The notes under the pieces: model-generated
What the model was told of the DNA's origin: nothing
Database searches by the model: none
The model's input: only the letters and a program-made list of their open reading frames with translations
Source: Symbiodinium natans
Taxonomy: Eukaryota; Sar; Dinophyceae; Suessiales; Symbiodiniaceae
DNA length: 64,000 nt
Reading direction: 5' to 3'
Assembly: GCA_905221605.1 (NCBI GenBank)
Contig: CAJNDS010000979.1
Span: 330,001 to 394,000 of the forward strand
Program-made: the position numbers and the translations under genes
Part shown: positions 53,602 to 63,176 of the stretch, in pieces
Layout of the letters: every line of letters starts with the position of its first letter
How positions within the stretch are numbered: position 1 is the stretch's first letter

Positions 53602-54030
53602 AATCCTTTGGAGGCCCTGGTCATCCTTCACCCTTCGCGACGCCTTTTCCAGGAGGCGCACATCCAGGTAGGACCTTGGGATGTTTGACCTTATTATTGA
53701 GCTTAGGAGGATCTCATTAATTCGCAATGCTGTATGTGCCAAGGGCTTCTATCAGAGCCTGGTTCGCAGGCCCAAGGGGAAGTCGTGCATGCCGCCGAAG
53801 AACTCAAGGAACTTGATGGTGCAGGATTGCGTAGCCCGAAACCCTAAACCCTAAACCCAAAACCCTAAACCCTAAACCCTAAACCCTAACCCTAAACCCT
53901 AAACCCTCAAGGGTTCTGGCCTTTAACCTCTACACTACCTGCAAGACCTCTGTAAGTGATGCTCAAGCAGGCTCCCTGCAGACAGGGGCTGCTCCAACGA
54001 GCATCCTGCAGCAAGGGTCGGAGCCTTACG
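53602..54030 (+). CDS. three in-phase exons of unknown gene
   Basis: 53602-53667 (NPLEALVILHPSRRLFQEAH, IQ), donor GTAGGA. 53744-53820 (GFYQSLVRRPKGKSCMPPKN, SRNLM), donor GC. 53912-54030 (VLAFNLYTTCKTSVSDAQAG, SLQTGAAPTSILQQGSEPY), donor GT. All phases join. Intron 53668-53743 is a decayed family D element. Intron 53821-53911 is GC-AG and mostly CCCTAAA repeats. Confidence 0.7.
53821..53911. repeat. intron made almost wholly of CCCTAAA repeats
   Basis: 91 nt, GCAGGATTGCGTAG at the donor, then about ten CCCTAAA-type units and CTCAAG at the acceptor. Confidence 0.75.
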
Positions 54031-54469
54031 GTAGAAATCCAGCGCTTTAGGGCTTAGGATTGAAGGGTTTTGTGTAGGGTTTTAAGGCTTTTTTAAGGGT
54101 TTTGCTCTGGGTTTTTTTGGTTTTTTTTGGGGGTTTTAGGGTTCTTGTTTAGAGTTTAGGGCTTCTGAGGCTGACAGGGCTTTCAAGGGCTTTCCAGGGC
54201 TTATCGCACATAGAGGGATTATGGGCTAGTAGCAGGGCTTATTGGGTTTATGGGGCTTAGAGGTTCTTTTTAGGGTTTAGGGTACAGGGCTTAGAGGGTT
54301 TAGGGTTTATGTGCCGGGGTCTCACTTGGCTACGGTTTAGCGTACGGTTTCGGGGTTTTGGGGTCTTAAAGGGTCTGAGGGTTTCAGACAGGGTTTAGGA
54401 CTTTTGGGACTAACTCTTTAGGAGTTGGGGTTCAGGGTTCAGGGACATGAGGGGCTGTGGATTCTTCAG

Positions 54470-54545
54470 CGCTTTTGCGCCGAGCGATTCGGAAATTGGT
54501 CGCTCGGCCGTGCCTTGTGCACTCCTAGAGGTCCTAGAGCCTTCA
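54470..54545 (+). CDS. exon of unknown gene before a family E element
   Basis: GATTCTTCAG, AFAPSDSEIGRSAVPCALL, EVLEPS, then a GTAGCG donor. A family E element begins 10 bp into the intron. Confidence 0.5.
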
Positions 54546-54555
54546 GTAGCGAACC

Positions 54556-54664
54556 CAAAGGATCCATGTACCTGTATGGTATATACTTGGGCCCTAAAGC
54601 TACCATGCAGGAACCCCTTTAAGGCCCAAGTATATACTATATAGGTACATGGATCCTTTGGGGA
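54556..54664. mobile_element. TIR element family E
   Basis: CCAAAGGATCCATGTACCTG to GGTACATGGATCCTTTGGGG, with an inner CTTGGGCCCTAAAG/CTTTAAGGCCCAAG. Copies lie near 58340-58425 (left end lost) and 62192-62304. A left half is near 46254. Confidence 0.85.
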
Positions 54665-54921
54665 ACCTCCTTAATCGTAAGTCTGGCTCTCAAAACCCCA
54701 TAAACCTTGTAAGCCCATACCCCTACAAACCTCATGAGCTTGAGGCCCCGCTCAGCGCGTAGTGTCGAAGGCCCCTACGCCAAGGCTCTAATGCAATGTA
54801 AAGGAGTTCATTTGGGATTTAGATGTCAGGAGTTCTGGAATACAGGGGCCTGTTAAACTAGAATGGCCATCATGTGCTCTAATGTACCTCATTCCTCGGT
54901 ACGGTGCTCATTTCCCCGAAG

Positions 54922-55077
54922 GATGACACCATGGAGGACCCCCTCCATTCGCATCTTCTCTCCAGCGCCATGAATCAGGTTGGGAGGTCCCGGATATGGT
55001 GGAAGTCTACAGGTGCGACATCCAGCAGTTTCAAGGATTCGGGCTTGGCATTTTGTTTAGATTGTAGCCCTTTGTGA
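54922..55077 (+). CDS. 3'-terminal exon of unknown gene
   Basis: CCCGAAG|G acceptor, 51 codons DDTMEDPLHSHLLSSAMNQV, GRSRIWWKSTGATSSSFKDS, GLAFCLDCSPL, TGA. Confidence 0.6.
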   Translation, partial: DDTMEDPLHSHLLSSAMNQVGRSRIWWKSTGATSSSFKDSGLAFCLDCSPL

Positions 55078-55201
55078 TTTTGCCTAAGCCACTACACCCA
55101 GAAAATCCCAGCGCTGTATGCCCCTGAATGTCCCTACCCTAAACTTTAGAGTAAACTTTTTAGTGCTTTGCCTTGAACCCCGCTCTCGGCACCTTCTGCA
55201 G

Positions 55202-55235
55202 CAACTTGCCGTTTCCGCGAAGTCCGAAAGACGAG
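55202..55235 (+). CDS. 34-nt exon candidate
   Basis: CACCTTCTGCAG, QLAVSAKSERR, GT donor. A similar CTTGCC-GCGAAGTCCGA string recurs at 55976. Confidence 0.4.
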
Positions 55236-55600
55236 GTTTGGAGCTTGGGGTTTACACGTCGATGTAGGGTCTATAGGGTTTAGCTTCACCCGCCCCCAAC
55301 CCGTCCCCAGAGAGCCATACCCTAAACCCTGAAGCCTCGAGCCTGTGATGTCTTCACAGTGATGCGCCCGGGTTCTTGGGGTTTGTGGGGTCTACCCAAC
55401 CCAGCTTGGGAAATACCAAACCTTGATGCGTAGTATATCTGATACAGTCAGGCTGAAGATGCAACAAAATGGAACTTCATTGGGGTTCGTTTTAGGGTTC
55501 CGTTGAAAGGCCCTAAACCCCCAAACTCTGAACAGTTCGCCGATTCCCGAGATGATTTCTGCAGGGCCCTAAATCCCAATTTAGCGGGTTTCGTTGCAAG

Positions 55601-55893
55601 GCGACCTCGGTTTCGAGCCTGTGTGGGGGCTGCGGAATGCCGCCTGCCGGGGGCGCCAAGTGCAAAATGGACTTGAGGTCAGCTTTTGAGTTCCCAAAGA
55701 GCCCAATACTCCTTAATTCAGGAATACACCGTAAATCATAATATGGATCCCTTTATAGTTTATGGTATAGACCTTAAGTAAGGGGTATTGGGCTCTGTGG
55801 GTTCGGGGCTTGGCTTTAGGGTGTATATGGGTTCGTAGGTGTCGAATTGGAACAGGGGTTTTGAGGGTGTGTAGGGTTTTTAGCGGGTTGGCG
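55601..55893 (+). CDS. two exons joined across an introner
   Basis: Exon 55601-55689 after TTGCAAG|G: ATSVSSLCGGCGMPPAGGAK, CKMDLRSAF. The donor GTTCCCAAAGAGCCCAATAC is the left end of a family C element. Exon from 55839 after TTCGTAG|G: CRIGTGVLRVCRVFSGLAYP. GA|G joins in phase. CGGC-x8-C suggests metal binding. Confidence 0.55.
55690..55838. mobile_element. introner family C plus short tail forming an intron
   Basis: Element 55690-55803 (GTTCCCAAAGAGCCC to GGGCTCTGTGGGTTC), then 35 bp to TAG. Decayed family L sequence follows the next exon at 55903-55975. Confidence 0.65.
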
Positions 55894-56066
55894 TATCCAG
55901 GACCCAGAGTAGGCCTTTTTCCCTTTTTGGGGTTTAGGTTCCCTTATATCAACCCCCTTAAACCAAAAAGTGTAACTTGCCGCGAAGTCCGAACTCCGAT
56001 GTTTTCGATGCTTGAGGTCCAGGCTCGGCTTAGAGTTTAGGGTTTAGGGTCCAGGGTCTCGGGGTA

Positions 56067-56190
56067 CAAGGAGGGGCCCCCTTACTATACTAACTATAGT
56101 TAAGGGATTTATAACCTAATTTAGGATCCTTATAACCTAATTTAGGGTCCTTATAACTCTACTTATAACTAGGGTGGGGGCCCTCCTTGT
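56067..56190. mobile_element. TIR element family F, compact copy
   Basis: CAAGGAGGGGCCCCCTTACT to GGTGGGGGCCCTCCTTG. Confidence 0.85.
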
Positions 56191-56347
56191 AGAGGGTTTT
56201 CAGGCTAGATATCAAGAGGCTCCCCTTGTCCTGGCTCCTGGGTTCCTAATTTGTTCTGCTCAATGAGGCATTCATTCCGCAAGTCCTTCACCCCCAGTGC
56301 CTAAATCCTAAAACACAAAGCCCCAAGCCCCAACCCCCCCACCCAAG

Positions 56348-57049
56348 GTAGTCGGCCTTACTGGGCTCTCATACCTGATGTTGATGCAGAACATTTTGCA
56401 GAAGTTCTTTACGTCTCCCCGCAACCTTGTACCATGGAACCTTACGATACTTTATGAAACCTTCCATCGACTTGTAAGACAAAAGTGAGCGTTATTGTTG
56501 TAGCCTTATAAAGCTTTGCATGCCGCTGAAACCTCGCCCTAAGCCCTAAACCCTAAACCCTAAACCCTAAACCCTAAACCCTAAACCCTAAACCCTAAAC
56601 CGTTTTTGATGGGCCTCGAAATCCACCAGATCCAGGTGCCCGGCCTGGAGGGCAACCCGTGGAACTTCCGAGGCCTGCAAGTGCCACAGGCAGGGGGCCC
56701 ACTGAATTGGGCTTCAGGGTATAGGGTTTAGGGTTTAGGGTTTAGGGTTTAGGGCTTCAGGGTTTAGGGTTTAGGCTTTGGGGGTTGGGAATGGTTTTTT
56801 TGGGGGGCAGTTTTGGGGTTTAGCGGGCTGGGGCTTAGGGGGGCGGATGAAGCCTACCGAGGCAGCAATTGTAGTTCTTCGATTGTTTTGTTAGGGGGGG
56901 GGGGGACGGGGGAGGGGGGCGAGGTTCACCTACTGTTCTACGTATCACCATATCTCAACTGATGGCACGAAAGCTCCCCCCTGAAGCAGGTACGCGCGGG
57001 GGTCTGGCTGACGGTGATGGCGTGTTGGGTTTTCGCTGCCACCGGCACC
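56348..57049 (+). CDS. three phase-0 exons of a probable membrane protein
   Basis: 56348-56473 (AAG|G; VVGLTGLSYLMLMQNILQKF, FTSPRNLVPWNLTILYETFH, RL; consensus GTAAGA donor). 56636-56689 (CCAG|G; VPGLEGNPWNFRGLQVPQ; GC donor GCAGGG). 56987-57049 (QVRAGVWLTVMACWVFAATG). All boundaries are phase 0. The first and last exons are hydrophobic and could be membrane segments. The middle exon sits between a CCCTAAA array (56528-56600) and a TTTAGGG array (56716-56775). No family recognised. Confidence 0.6.
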
Positions 57050-57295
57050 TAGAGGTACAGCCTGGACCATGCAGGCTTAGAGCGTAGAATGGTGTGGGGT
57101 GTCAAGAACTAAACCCCTACCTATCAAGCGCGCTGATACTGCGACCCCATCCTGTGCTATTACCCTGTAACAACGTTCAGGCGACGACTCCTCAAGTCAC
57201 GATCCGACTAAGTCCGACTATACCAATACCGCGATATACTACAATATGCTGCTGTATACTTTGATAATTTAGACCATCGTTTACGAGCACTATAG

Positions 57296-57402
57296 TGTGG
57301 GCCAAGATGGTTGCGCTCAGTTGCCCATGCCGACGCTACAAGCTCCCGTAATGCCGGGCTCGGACCTCAGCTTTCAGAAAAGGAAGCTCTTCTTCAGGAA
57401 TA
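57296..57402 (+). CDS. exon of unknown gene
   Basis: CACTATAG acceptor, VGQDGCAQLPMPTLQAPVMP, GSDLSFQKRKLFFRN, then a GTAAGG donor. The intron starts with a family M-like element (GGGGCCTTAATAATTAG). Confidence 0.55.
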
Positions 57403-57599
57403 GTAAGGGGGCCTTAATAATTAGAATAGGGCTTTGGGGTGTCATTATAGTATACTACTATCGGGACCCTAAGGGAATACTGTGCATCATTATCCCAACC
57501 TCTATATTACACAAGTGTCCCGGGCCGGCAGGCCTTTGTCGCAGCCCTCGTGGGCTGACTGTGAGGAGTAGGGCTTTGCGGTTCTAGGCACCCTAAGCC

Positions 57600-57657
57600 C
57601 TAAGCCCTAAACCCTAAACCCTAAACCCTAAACCCTAAACCCTAAACCCTAAACCCT
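57600..57657. repeat. CCCTAAA array
   Basis: Eight units, upstream of candidate exon 57671. Confidence 0.95.
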
Positions 57658-57670
57658 ATTCGGCTTATAG

Positions 57671-57763
57671 GTTTGCTTATGTCGACTGAGGGTTTGGGAC
57701 CCTTTGGTTTCGGACCTTGGGAGGTGCTGGGGCTTGCCCGCCCTGAAACCTTGAAACCTTAAG
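57671..57763 (+). CDS. exon candidate
   Basis: TTATAG|G, LLMSTEGLGPFGFGPWEVLG, LARPETLK. The PWEVLGL string is reminiscent of the first helix of J-domains (PYEVLGL), which would need the missing HPD to confirm. A family C element begins at 57767. Confidence 0.4.
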
Positions 57764-57936
57764 TAAGCTCCCCAGAAAGCCCAACATCCCTTAAAGAAAG
57801 AGTTTACCTGAAGTCATTCTGAAGGATCCCTACATATCATGTATAAGGTATATTCATTATGTACTTAATGAATGAATTCTTCAAGAGGCATACTGGCCTC
57901 TCTGAGAGTCTGAAACCCCAAAACCGAAGCCTCAAG

Positions 57937-58020
57937 ACCCGCCTAGGCCCCGGCTTGGGTCTGCCGGTGCGACCCGATGCTACGCAGCGGATAGACATGC
58001 CACCGTGGGGCACCCGACAG
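57937..58020 (+). CDS. exon of unknown gene
   Basis: CCTCAAG acceptor, 28 codons TRLGPGLGLPVRPDATQRID, MPPWGTRQ, GC donor (58021). Confidence 0.5.
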
Positions 58021-58192
58021 GCCTAGACCTGGCTTAACCTAGGTGGGTACATCATACTGTGTAGAACTGCTCATTTGCAGTCGTCGCATATGAAAGCAAC
58101 CCCAAGTTGATCCATTCTGTCTTGGGGTTTAGGGTTTGGGGTTTAGGGTTTAGGGTTCAGGGTAGAGGCTTTCGGGCTCTTGTGGCAAGCAG

Positions 58193-58273
58193 GTCCGGGA
58201 GGATGGAAGATGGATGCGCGGTATCCAGAGCAGAAGTGCGCGCTCGGGCTGTGCAAGACCTCTCCTCCTCAAG
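58193..58273 (+). CDS. exon candidate, two open frames
   Basis: CAAGCAG|G, VREDGRWMRGIQSRSARSGC, ARPLLLK, GC donor. The frame SGRMEDGCAVSRAEVRARAV is open too. Confidence 0.4.
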
Positions 58274-58440
58274 GCCAAAACAGGGCGACAGCTGCGCATG
58301 TGAAGAACGACCCGCAAGCCCAAGGCCCTAAACCCTAACCCGAAGGATCCATGTGGCCCTAAAGCTACTATACAGGAACCCCTTTAAGGCCCAAGTATAT
58401 ACTATATAGGTACATGGATCCTTTGGGTAAACCTCAAAAG

Positions 58441-58549
58441 CATGGTCGGTGCCTTCTGGCAGAGAGGCACTGAGTTTGAACTCCCAGCCGCAGATAGGGG
58501 ATCATGGCTAACAATCGACCATCCTGGGACCCCAAAACCTAAAACCTAA
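58441..58549 (+). CDS. exon or terminal exon right after a family E element
   Basis: CCTCAAAAG acceptor within 20 bp of the element end. MVGAFWQRGTEFELPAADRG, SWLTIDHPGTPKPK, TAA. Confidence 0.5.
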
Positions 58550-58803
58550 ACCCCGCCGTTATGAACTTTGGTTTCGCCCTGCTTCCTGTGCACCCTTCGA
58601 CCCTAAAGCCTAAGCTGTTAGCATAAACTCTAGTCCCTAAACCCTAAACCCTAGCCCGAAACCCTAAACCCGAAACCCTAAACCCCAAACCCTAAACCCT
58701 AAACCCTAAACCCTAGACAAGTTTAGATCCCCAAACCGAGGCCCGGTGCTTTCCCTGCACCCTTCGGCTCCCCGGGTTTGGCTGCTGGAGGAGGGCTTCG
58801 GGT

Positions 58804-58975
58804 TTAGGGTTTAGGGTTTAGGGTTTTAGGGTTTTAGGGTTTTAGGGTTTTAGGGTTTTAGGGTTTTAGGTTTTAGGGTTTTAGGGTTTTAGGGTTTTAG
58901 GGTTTCAGGGTTTTAGGGTTTTAGGGTTTTAGGGTTTTAGGGTTTTAGGGTTTTGGGGTTTTGGGGTTCACGGTT
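58804..58975. repeat. TTTTAGGG octamer block
   Basis: Three TTTAGGG units, then about eighteen TTTTAGGG octamers, decaying to TTTTGGGG. Confidence 0.97.
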
Positions 58976-59380
58976 TAGGGCTTGAGGGCTTTAGGGTTTG
59001 CGACTTCAGGGTTGTTCAAGGTGTAGTGTTTGTTTAGGCTGCAGGGTTTTGGGTTCAGGGTGCTGGGTTTGGGGCTGTAGGGTTCAGGGTTTAGGGTTTT
59101 AGGGTTTAGGGTGTAGGGTTCCGGGCTTAGGGTTCAGGGATCAAGGATTTCGGGTTTCATTGCGGTTTTTCGGGCTTAGGGTTCAGGGATAAGACCTTTT
59201 TGAATTTAGAGTTTAGGGCTCAGGGCTCAGAGTGCAGCGTTTAGGACTTTGGGCTTTGGGCCTTCTCGGGTCCAGGGTTTAGTGTTTATGGTTGGGGTTC
59301 ATGTTTTGGGATCAGGGGTTTGTTCAGGTTGTACGGCCCTCAACCCTCAACCCTAAACCCTAAACCCTAAACCCTTTGGG
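58976..59380. other. degenerate telomere-type sequence
   Basis: GGGTTCAGGG/GGGTTTAGGG mixtures, then a short CCCTAAA array at 59346-59373. No exon seen. Confidence 0.7.
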
Positions 59381-59476
59381 CGTATTGCCTCAACCGCATG
59401 TGGAAGTTGGAAGCAGCGCTATTTGGCATTTTCTATCTTCAGTAAAATATTTTAAAAAGGGCAAACAAAAGGCAAC

Positions 59477-59768
59477 AACAAAAGTATCCTGAAAAGGTAA
59501 AACAAAGGTACAGGGCCGCCCTCACCTTTTTTGAATTTGTAATACCTTCTTGTCTACCTTTTTTTGCCTTTGTTTTACATTTGTTTACCTTGTTGTTACA
59601 CGCTTGTTGCCTTGCTTTTCCATCGTTCTTGCCCCTTTCCAGGCAAAAGCCTGGGTTCCCACCAGGCAGATACCGGCTGGCCAAACATAAAAACAAGGTG
59701 ACCGCAAAAGGTACAGAACAAAAGTGAGGGCGGTCTGGTACTTTGTCTTTACCTTTTTCAGGATACCG
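59477..59768. mobile_element. 290-bp inverted-repeat element
   Basis: About 50-bp arms: GTATCCTGAAAAGGTAAAAC and CGCCCTCAC against GTGAGGGCGG and TACCTTTTTCAGGATAC. The body is rich in TTGTTACC/TTTGCC. A candidate exon lies just before it (about 59381-59440, several frames open). Confidence 0.8.
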
Positions 59769-60026
59769 TTTTGCTACGTGTTTGTGTTACCTGTTTTGCC
59801 TTTTATTTATTCTGGGTTTATATACCAATATCGGATCACAGTTTTTAGGGGTTAGGGTCTAGGGAGGGAGGGGAGGCTGGGGGTTAAGAGCTCATAAATG
59901 TGTGTTCTCCCTTCTTGTTTTGAAGGGGGGCGGGAACCCTAAACCCGACACCCTAAACCCCAAACCCTACACCCTAAACCCTAAACCATGAACCCTGCAC
60001 CATAAACCCCAAACCCTACACCCTAG

Positions 60027-60082
60027 GTAGCCGACCCGAAGACACGACTGCCGATCTCAGAAGCTGGAGCCAGAAGTCTTAA
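60027..60082 (+). CDS. candidate terminal exon
   Basis: CCCTAG|G, SRPEDTTADLRSWSQKS, TAA. Confidence 0.4.
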
Positions 60083-60094
60083 ACCGCAGGTGGG

Positions 60095-60505
60095 GATGTT
60101 TGCCCCTCATACTAACAGTCCTTGATAGGGATTATCATAGTACGATACTCCAAAAACCGTAAAGCCCCTAAACTTGGGATGCTTGCCCCTTATACTAACA
60201 GTCCTTAATAGAGACTATCATGGGGGGGAATTTTACATTTTTAAGGGTACTTAAACTCAATAAGGAACAAGCATTTCAATTTTTAATACTATCACCCCTC
60301 ATACTAACAGTCCTTAACTGGGTTTTGGAGTACCACACTTTAATACGTCTTTTTTTTGTTCTGGGTTCCTCCTATAGCTACTTATACCTAAAAAGTATAT
60401 ACATATGTTTTTCCAGGGTCTACTCCAAAGTAGGGTTAATAGGTATTATACCAGGGGGTACTATAATCCCCATTAAGGACTGTTAGTATGAGGGGGAACA
60501 TGCCA
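60095..60505. mobile_element. nested TIR elements family K
   Basis: Three left-type ends (CTCATACTAACAGTCCTTRA near 60107 and 60299; CTTATACTAACAGTCCTTAA near 60190) and a right end TAAGGACTGTTAGTATGAGG near 60475. This suggests insertion of one copy into another. A degenerate copy lies at 60738-60832. Confidence 0.75.
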
Positions 60506-60856
60506 CTTCGGAGGCCGATAAACAGGCTTCAGGAGTTAAGGTTTAGGAGTTTAGGAGTTTAGGAGTTTTGGGTTGAGGGTTTAGGAGTTCAGCTTATAAG
60601 AGCTTGAGTGAGAGTTTAGGGTTCAGGGCTTAGGGATTAGGAGTTAAGGTTCAGGAGTTTGAGAGTTTAGGGTCTAGAAAGGGTTCAAGTTTAGGCAAAT
60701 CAACATAGGAAGGGTACTGCAGACTTCCCCGTTCAACTTGGGATGCTCCCCCGCATACTATCAGTCCTTAGTAGCGATTATAGTACCCCGTAATATAGTC
60801 CTTATTCAGAACTGCTAGTAAAAAAAGGGAACATCCCAACATTCAGCCCCAAACAG

Positions 60857-60954
60857 GACTGCCTTCGCCAGCGCGGCCGTGATTGAACAGTCAGCTGCGA
60901 CTGTGGGGCTTAGGCTTTTTTGCCGCAGAGATAGTTCTGCACCTAAACCCTGAA
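60857..60954 (+). CDS. exon candidate
   Basis: AACAG|G, TAFASAAVIEQSAATVGLRL, FCRDSSAPKP. Possible GC donor inside (GCCGCAG). Confidence 0.5.
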
Positions 60955-61147
60955 CCCTGAACCCCAACCCCTAAACCAGAAGCCCTAAACCACGCAACCC
61001 TAAACCCCACACACCACAAGGCACAAGGAAGCCAAAAACTATCACCAGACACTACAGCACCTAAACCACCTCAGCCCTGAACCCTAGTCTGAACTGAACC
61101 CTGAACCTCCAAACTCCAAACCCTAAGACCTACACCCTGAACTGAAG

Positions 61148-61210
61148 AACGAGCTCCCCCATAGTGACAAGACCCTACACCTTGCGTCGGGCAATCCCAG
61201 ATTCACATTC
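61148..61210 (+). CDS. exon of unknown gene
   Basis: CTGAAG, NELPHSDKTLHLASGNPRFT, F, GTTTGG donor. Confidence 0.5.
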
Positions 61211-61405
61211 GTTTGGGGGTTTGGGTTGAAGGGTTTATAGGGTTTGGAGGGATTATCGGGTTTATGGGGCGTATAGGCTGTAGGGTGTATTGGTTTCATA
61301 GGGTCGATAGGGTTTATACGGTTGACAGGGTTTAGACGGTTTCTAGGGCGCATAGGGCTTTAGGGTTTATGGGCTTGTGTGGGGTTTTATAGCTGTAGGG
61401 TTCAG

Positions 61406-61583
61406 GATTGTCAAAACAAGCGGCCATTTGGGGACGTGAGCCCTAGCACCCTGAAACCCCCAAAGCCTTCAGAATCTGCAGCAACACTAGCCATAGCGCA
61501 GGGTCTTTGTGCATCTGCAGGTTCCACCAGATGCAGCAAGGTCCTACCCAAGCTAAATGGGCTCATGGTTGCAAGTGCTTCAG
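61406..61583 (+). CDS. exon of unknown gene
   Basis: GTTCAG|G, DCQNKRPFGDVSPSTLKPPK, PSESAATLAIAQGLCASAGS, TRCSKVLPKLNGLMVASAS, GT donor (GTGTTT). 178 nt. Confidence 0.6.
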
Positions 61584-61636
61584 GTGTTTAAGGTTTAGAG
61601 CCTAACGGGTTTAGGAAACTTGCTCATCTGCGTACC

Positions 61637-61888
61637 ATGCTGCAGGAGCTGCAGCTGTGTTTCCACAAATTCGTTTTGCAGGGGGCTCTGGGCCAAGCAT
61701 TAGCGCCTGGAGACCAAAGACAGCCCAAGAGCCGCAACCCCAAACCGGACCACGACTGGCTGAGGCTGAGCCCAGCCCCCCCTCCTGTCTACTACGCTAA
61801 TGATGCAAGCATGCGCGTTTGTGGCCCCTCATGCACGGAGGGATGCCCCAAGGAGCTGGCTTGGCCAGGAAAAGCGCTTTCACGCTGA
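61637..61888 (+). CDS. exon region of unknown gene
   Basis: MLQELQLCFHKFVLQGALGQ, ALAPGDQRQPKSRNPKPDHD, WLRLSPAPPPVYYAND, then a GCAAGC donor or read-through to TGA 61888. A following exon may end at the GTGAGG donor (61911) with SWLGQEKRFHADTAAVLT. A further candidate exon at 62062 (LKTFAGCADRLRSYSLCP) follows TTTGCCAG. Confidence 0.5.
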   Translation: MLQELQLCFHKFVLQGALGQALAPGDQRQPKSRNPKPDHDWLRLSPAPPPVYYANDASMRVCGPSCTEGCPKELAWPGKALSR

Positions 61889-62191
61889 CACAGCTGCGGT
61901 TCTGACAGGTGAGGGGGGGTTTGATAGAAGTTGTGGGCCCTTTCGGGTAGCTAGTCTAAACCATGCGGAAAATGCCATCATAGAGACCAACTTAAAACTC
62001 CTAAGTTGCAACCATACCGCTTTGCACCTATATGTGCACGTACATGCATCTCCTTTGCCAGCTCAAGACCTTTGCAGGATGCGCAGATCGGCTAAGATCA
62101 TACTCTCTGTGCCCTAAGGCCAGAACCGCAAGCCCGTATTCTCCTGATACCCTGAAGCCTAAACCCTAAACCCTTTCAACCCCGGACCATA

Positions 62192-62304
62192 CCCCAAAGG
62201 ATCCATGTACCTGTGTGGTTTTTTTCTTGGGCCCTAAAGCTACTACATAGGAACCCCTTTAGAAGGCCCAAGTATATACTATATAGGTGCATGGATCCTT
62301 TGGG
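62192..62304. mobile_element. TIR element family E
   Basis: CCCCAAAGGATCCATGTACC to GGTGCATGGATCCTTTGGGG. A splice acceptor TTTAG follows 9 bp later, before exon 62314-62369 (PETGATQSLRDAECSTDQ). Confidence 0.8.
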
Positions 62305-62344
62305 GAGGTTTAGCCCTGAAACTGGTGCGACTCAAAGCCTCAGA

Positions 62345-62455
62345 GACGCTGAGTGCTCAACGGACCAGGGTTTAGGGTTTAGGGTTTAGGGTTTAGGGCT
62401 TAGGGTTTAGGGTTTAGGGTTTAGGGTTTAGGGTTTAGGGTTTAGGGTTTAGGGC
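62345..62455. repeat. TTTAGGG array
   Basis: About fourteen units with one TTAGGGC variant. The pure array starts near 62370. Confidence 0.9.
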
Positions 62456-62469
62456 TTTGAAACTCGAAG

Positions 62470-62924
62470 TCTCTAAAGCCGTCGCCACGGATTGCGGATG
62501 GGACTGCAGCTTCTAAGCAAAGGCTCAGTCCCTTTTTTGGGCTAGTTATAGGGGATTCTAGTATACTACCCCAAAAAGGTACTCCAGAGGAGCCTTTGGG
62601 TAGACTCAAAGCACCCCCGACATCCCTAAGAATTCAGGGAACAGACGCCATGGAGCAGTATTCCTTCGCAGCGGCGAAGGCGCTCGGTCTTCAGTGTTCC
62701 GTAGGCCTTGGGATGATGACTGTCACGTAGGGGCTTAAGGCTTAGGGTTTAGAGTAAAATAGGGGCCGGAATAGTTAGTAATAGTATTCCCTTATGGCCC
62801 CTTTATGATTATACCCCAAAACCCTATTCTAACTATGAAGGCCCCCTACACTAACCGGCCTGGGTGTATAGGATGATCCGCAAGAAAACCTGACCTGTCT
62901 AGGGTGTCTCGCACACCTGGAGAA
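62470..62924 (+). CDS. three in-phase exons of unknown gene
   Basis: 62470-62516 (SLKPSPRIADGTAAS, GC donor), 62604-62700 (LKAPPTSLRIQGTDAMEQYS, FAAAKALGLQCS, GTAGGC donor), 62872-62924 (DDPQENLTCLGCLAHLE, GTGAAC donor). AA|A joins the first pair and phase 0 the second. Intron 62517-62603 is a complete family J element. Intron 62701-62871 starts like family D and contains a family M element at 62761-62845. Confidence 0.65.
62517..62603. mobile_element. introner family J forming a whole 87-nt intron
   Basis: Starts GCAAAGGCTCAGTCCC and ends GGAGCCTTTGGGTAG, so the inverted ends include the GC donor and AG acceptor. Confidence 0.8.
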
Positions 62925-63176
62925 GTGAACCTTTCGCGAATCAAGAGTCCAAGGCCCTTCAGTCCAAACTTCCTTGGGTTTAGGGTTTAGGGTTTCGGGT
63001 TCAGGGTTTATGGTTGTTGTTGGGTCTAAGAGCAGGCTTGAGAAAGGCCCAGTACCCCTCAATCAATGCAAAGAATTCTACAGGTAGATTTCGTGGCTTC
63101 CCCTACTACCCCCCCCCCCCCTAGGTTCCCCCTTAAATAGCCTTAACTAGGCTTACTTATCCCAGAGCTGTAGTAG

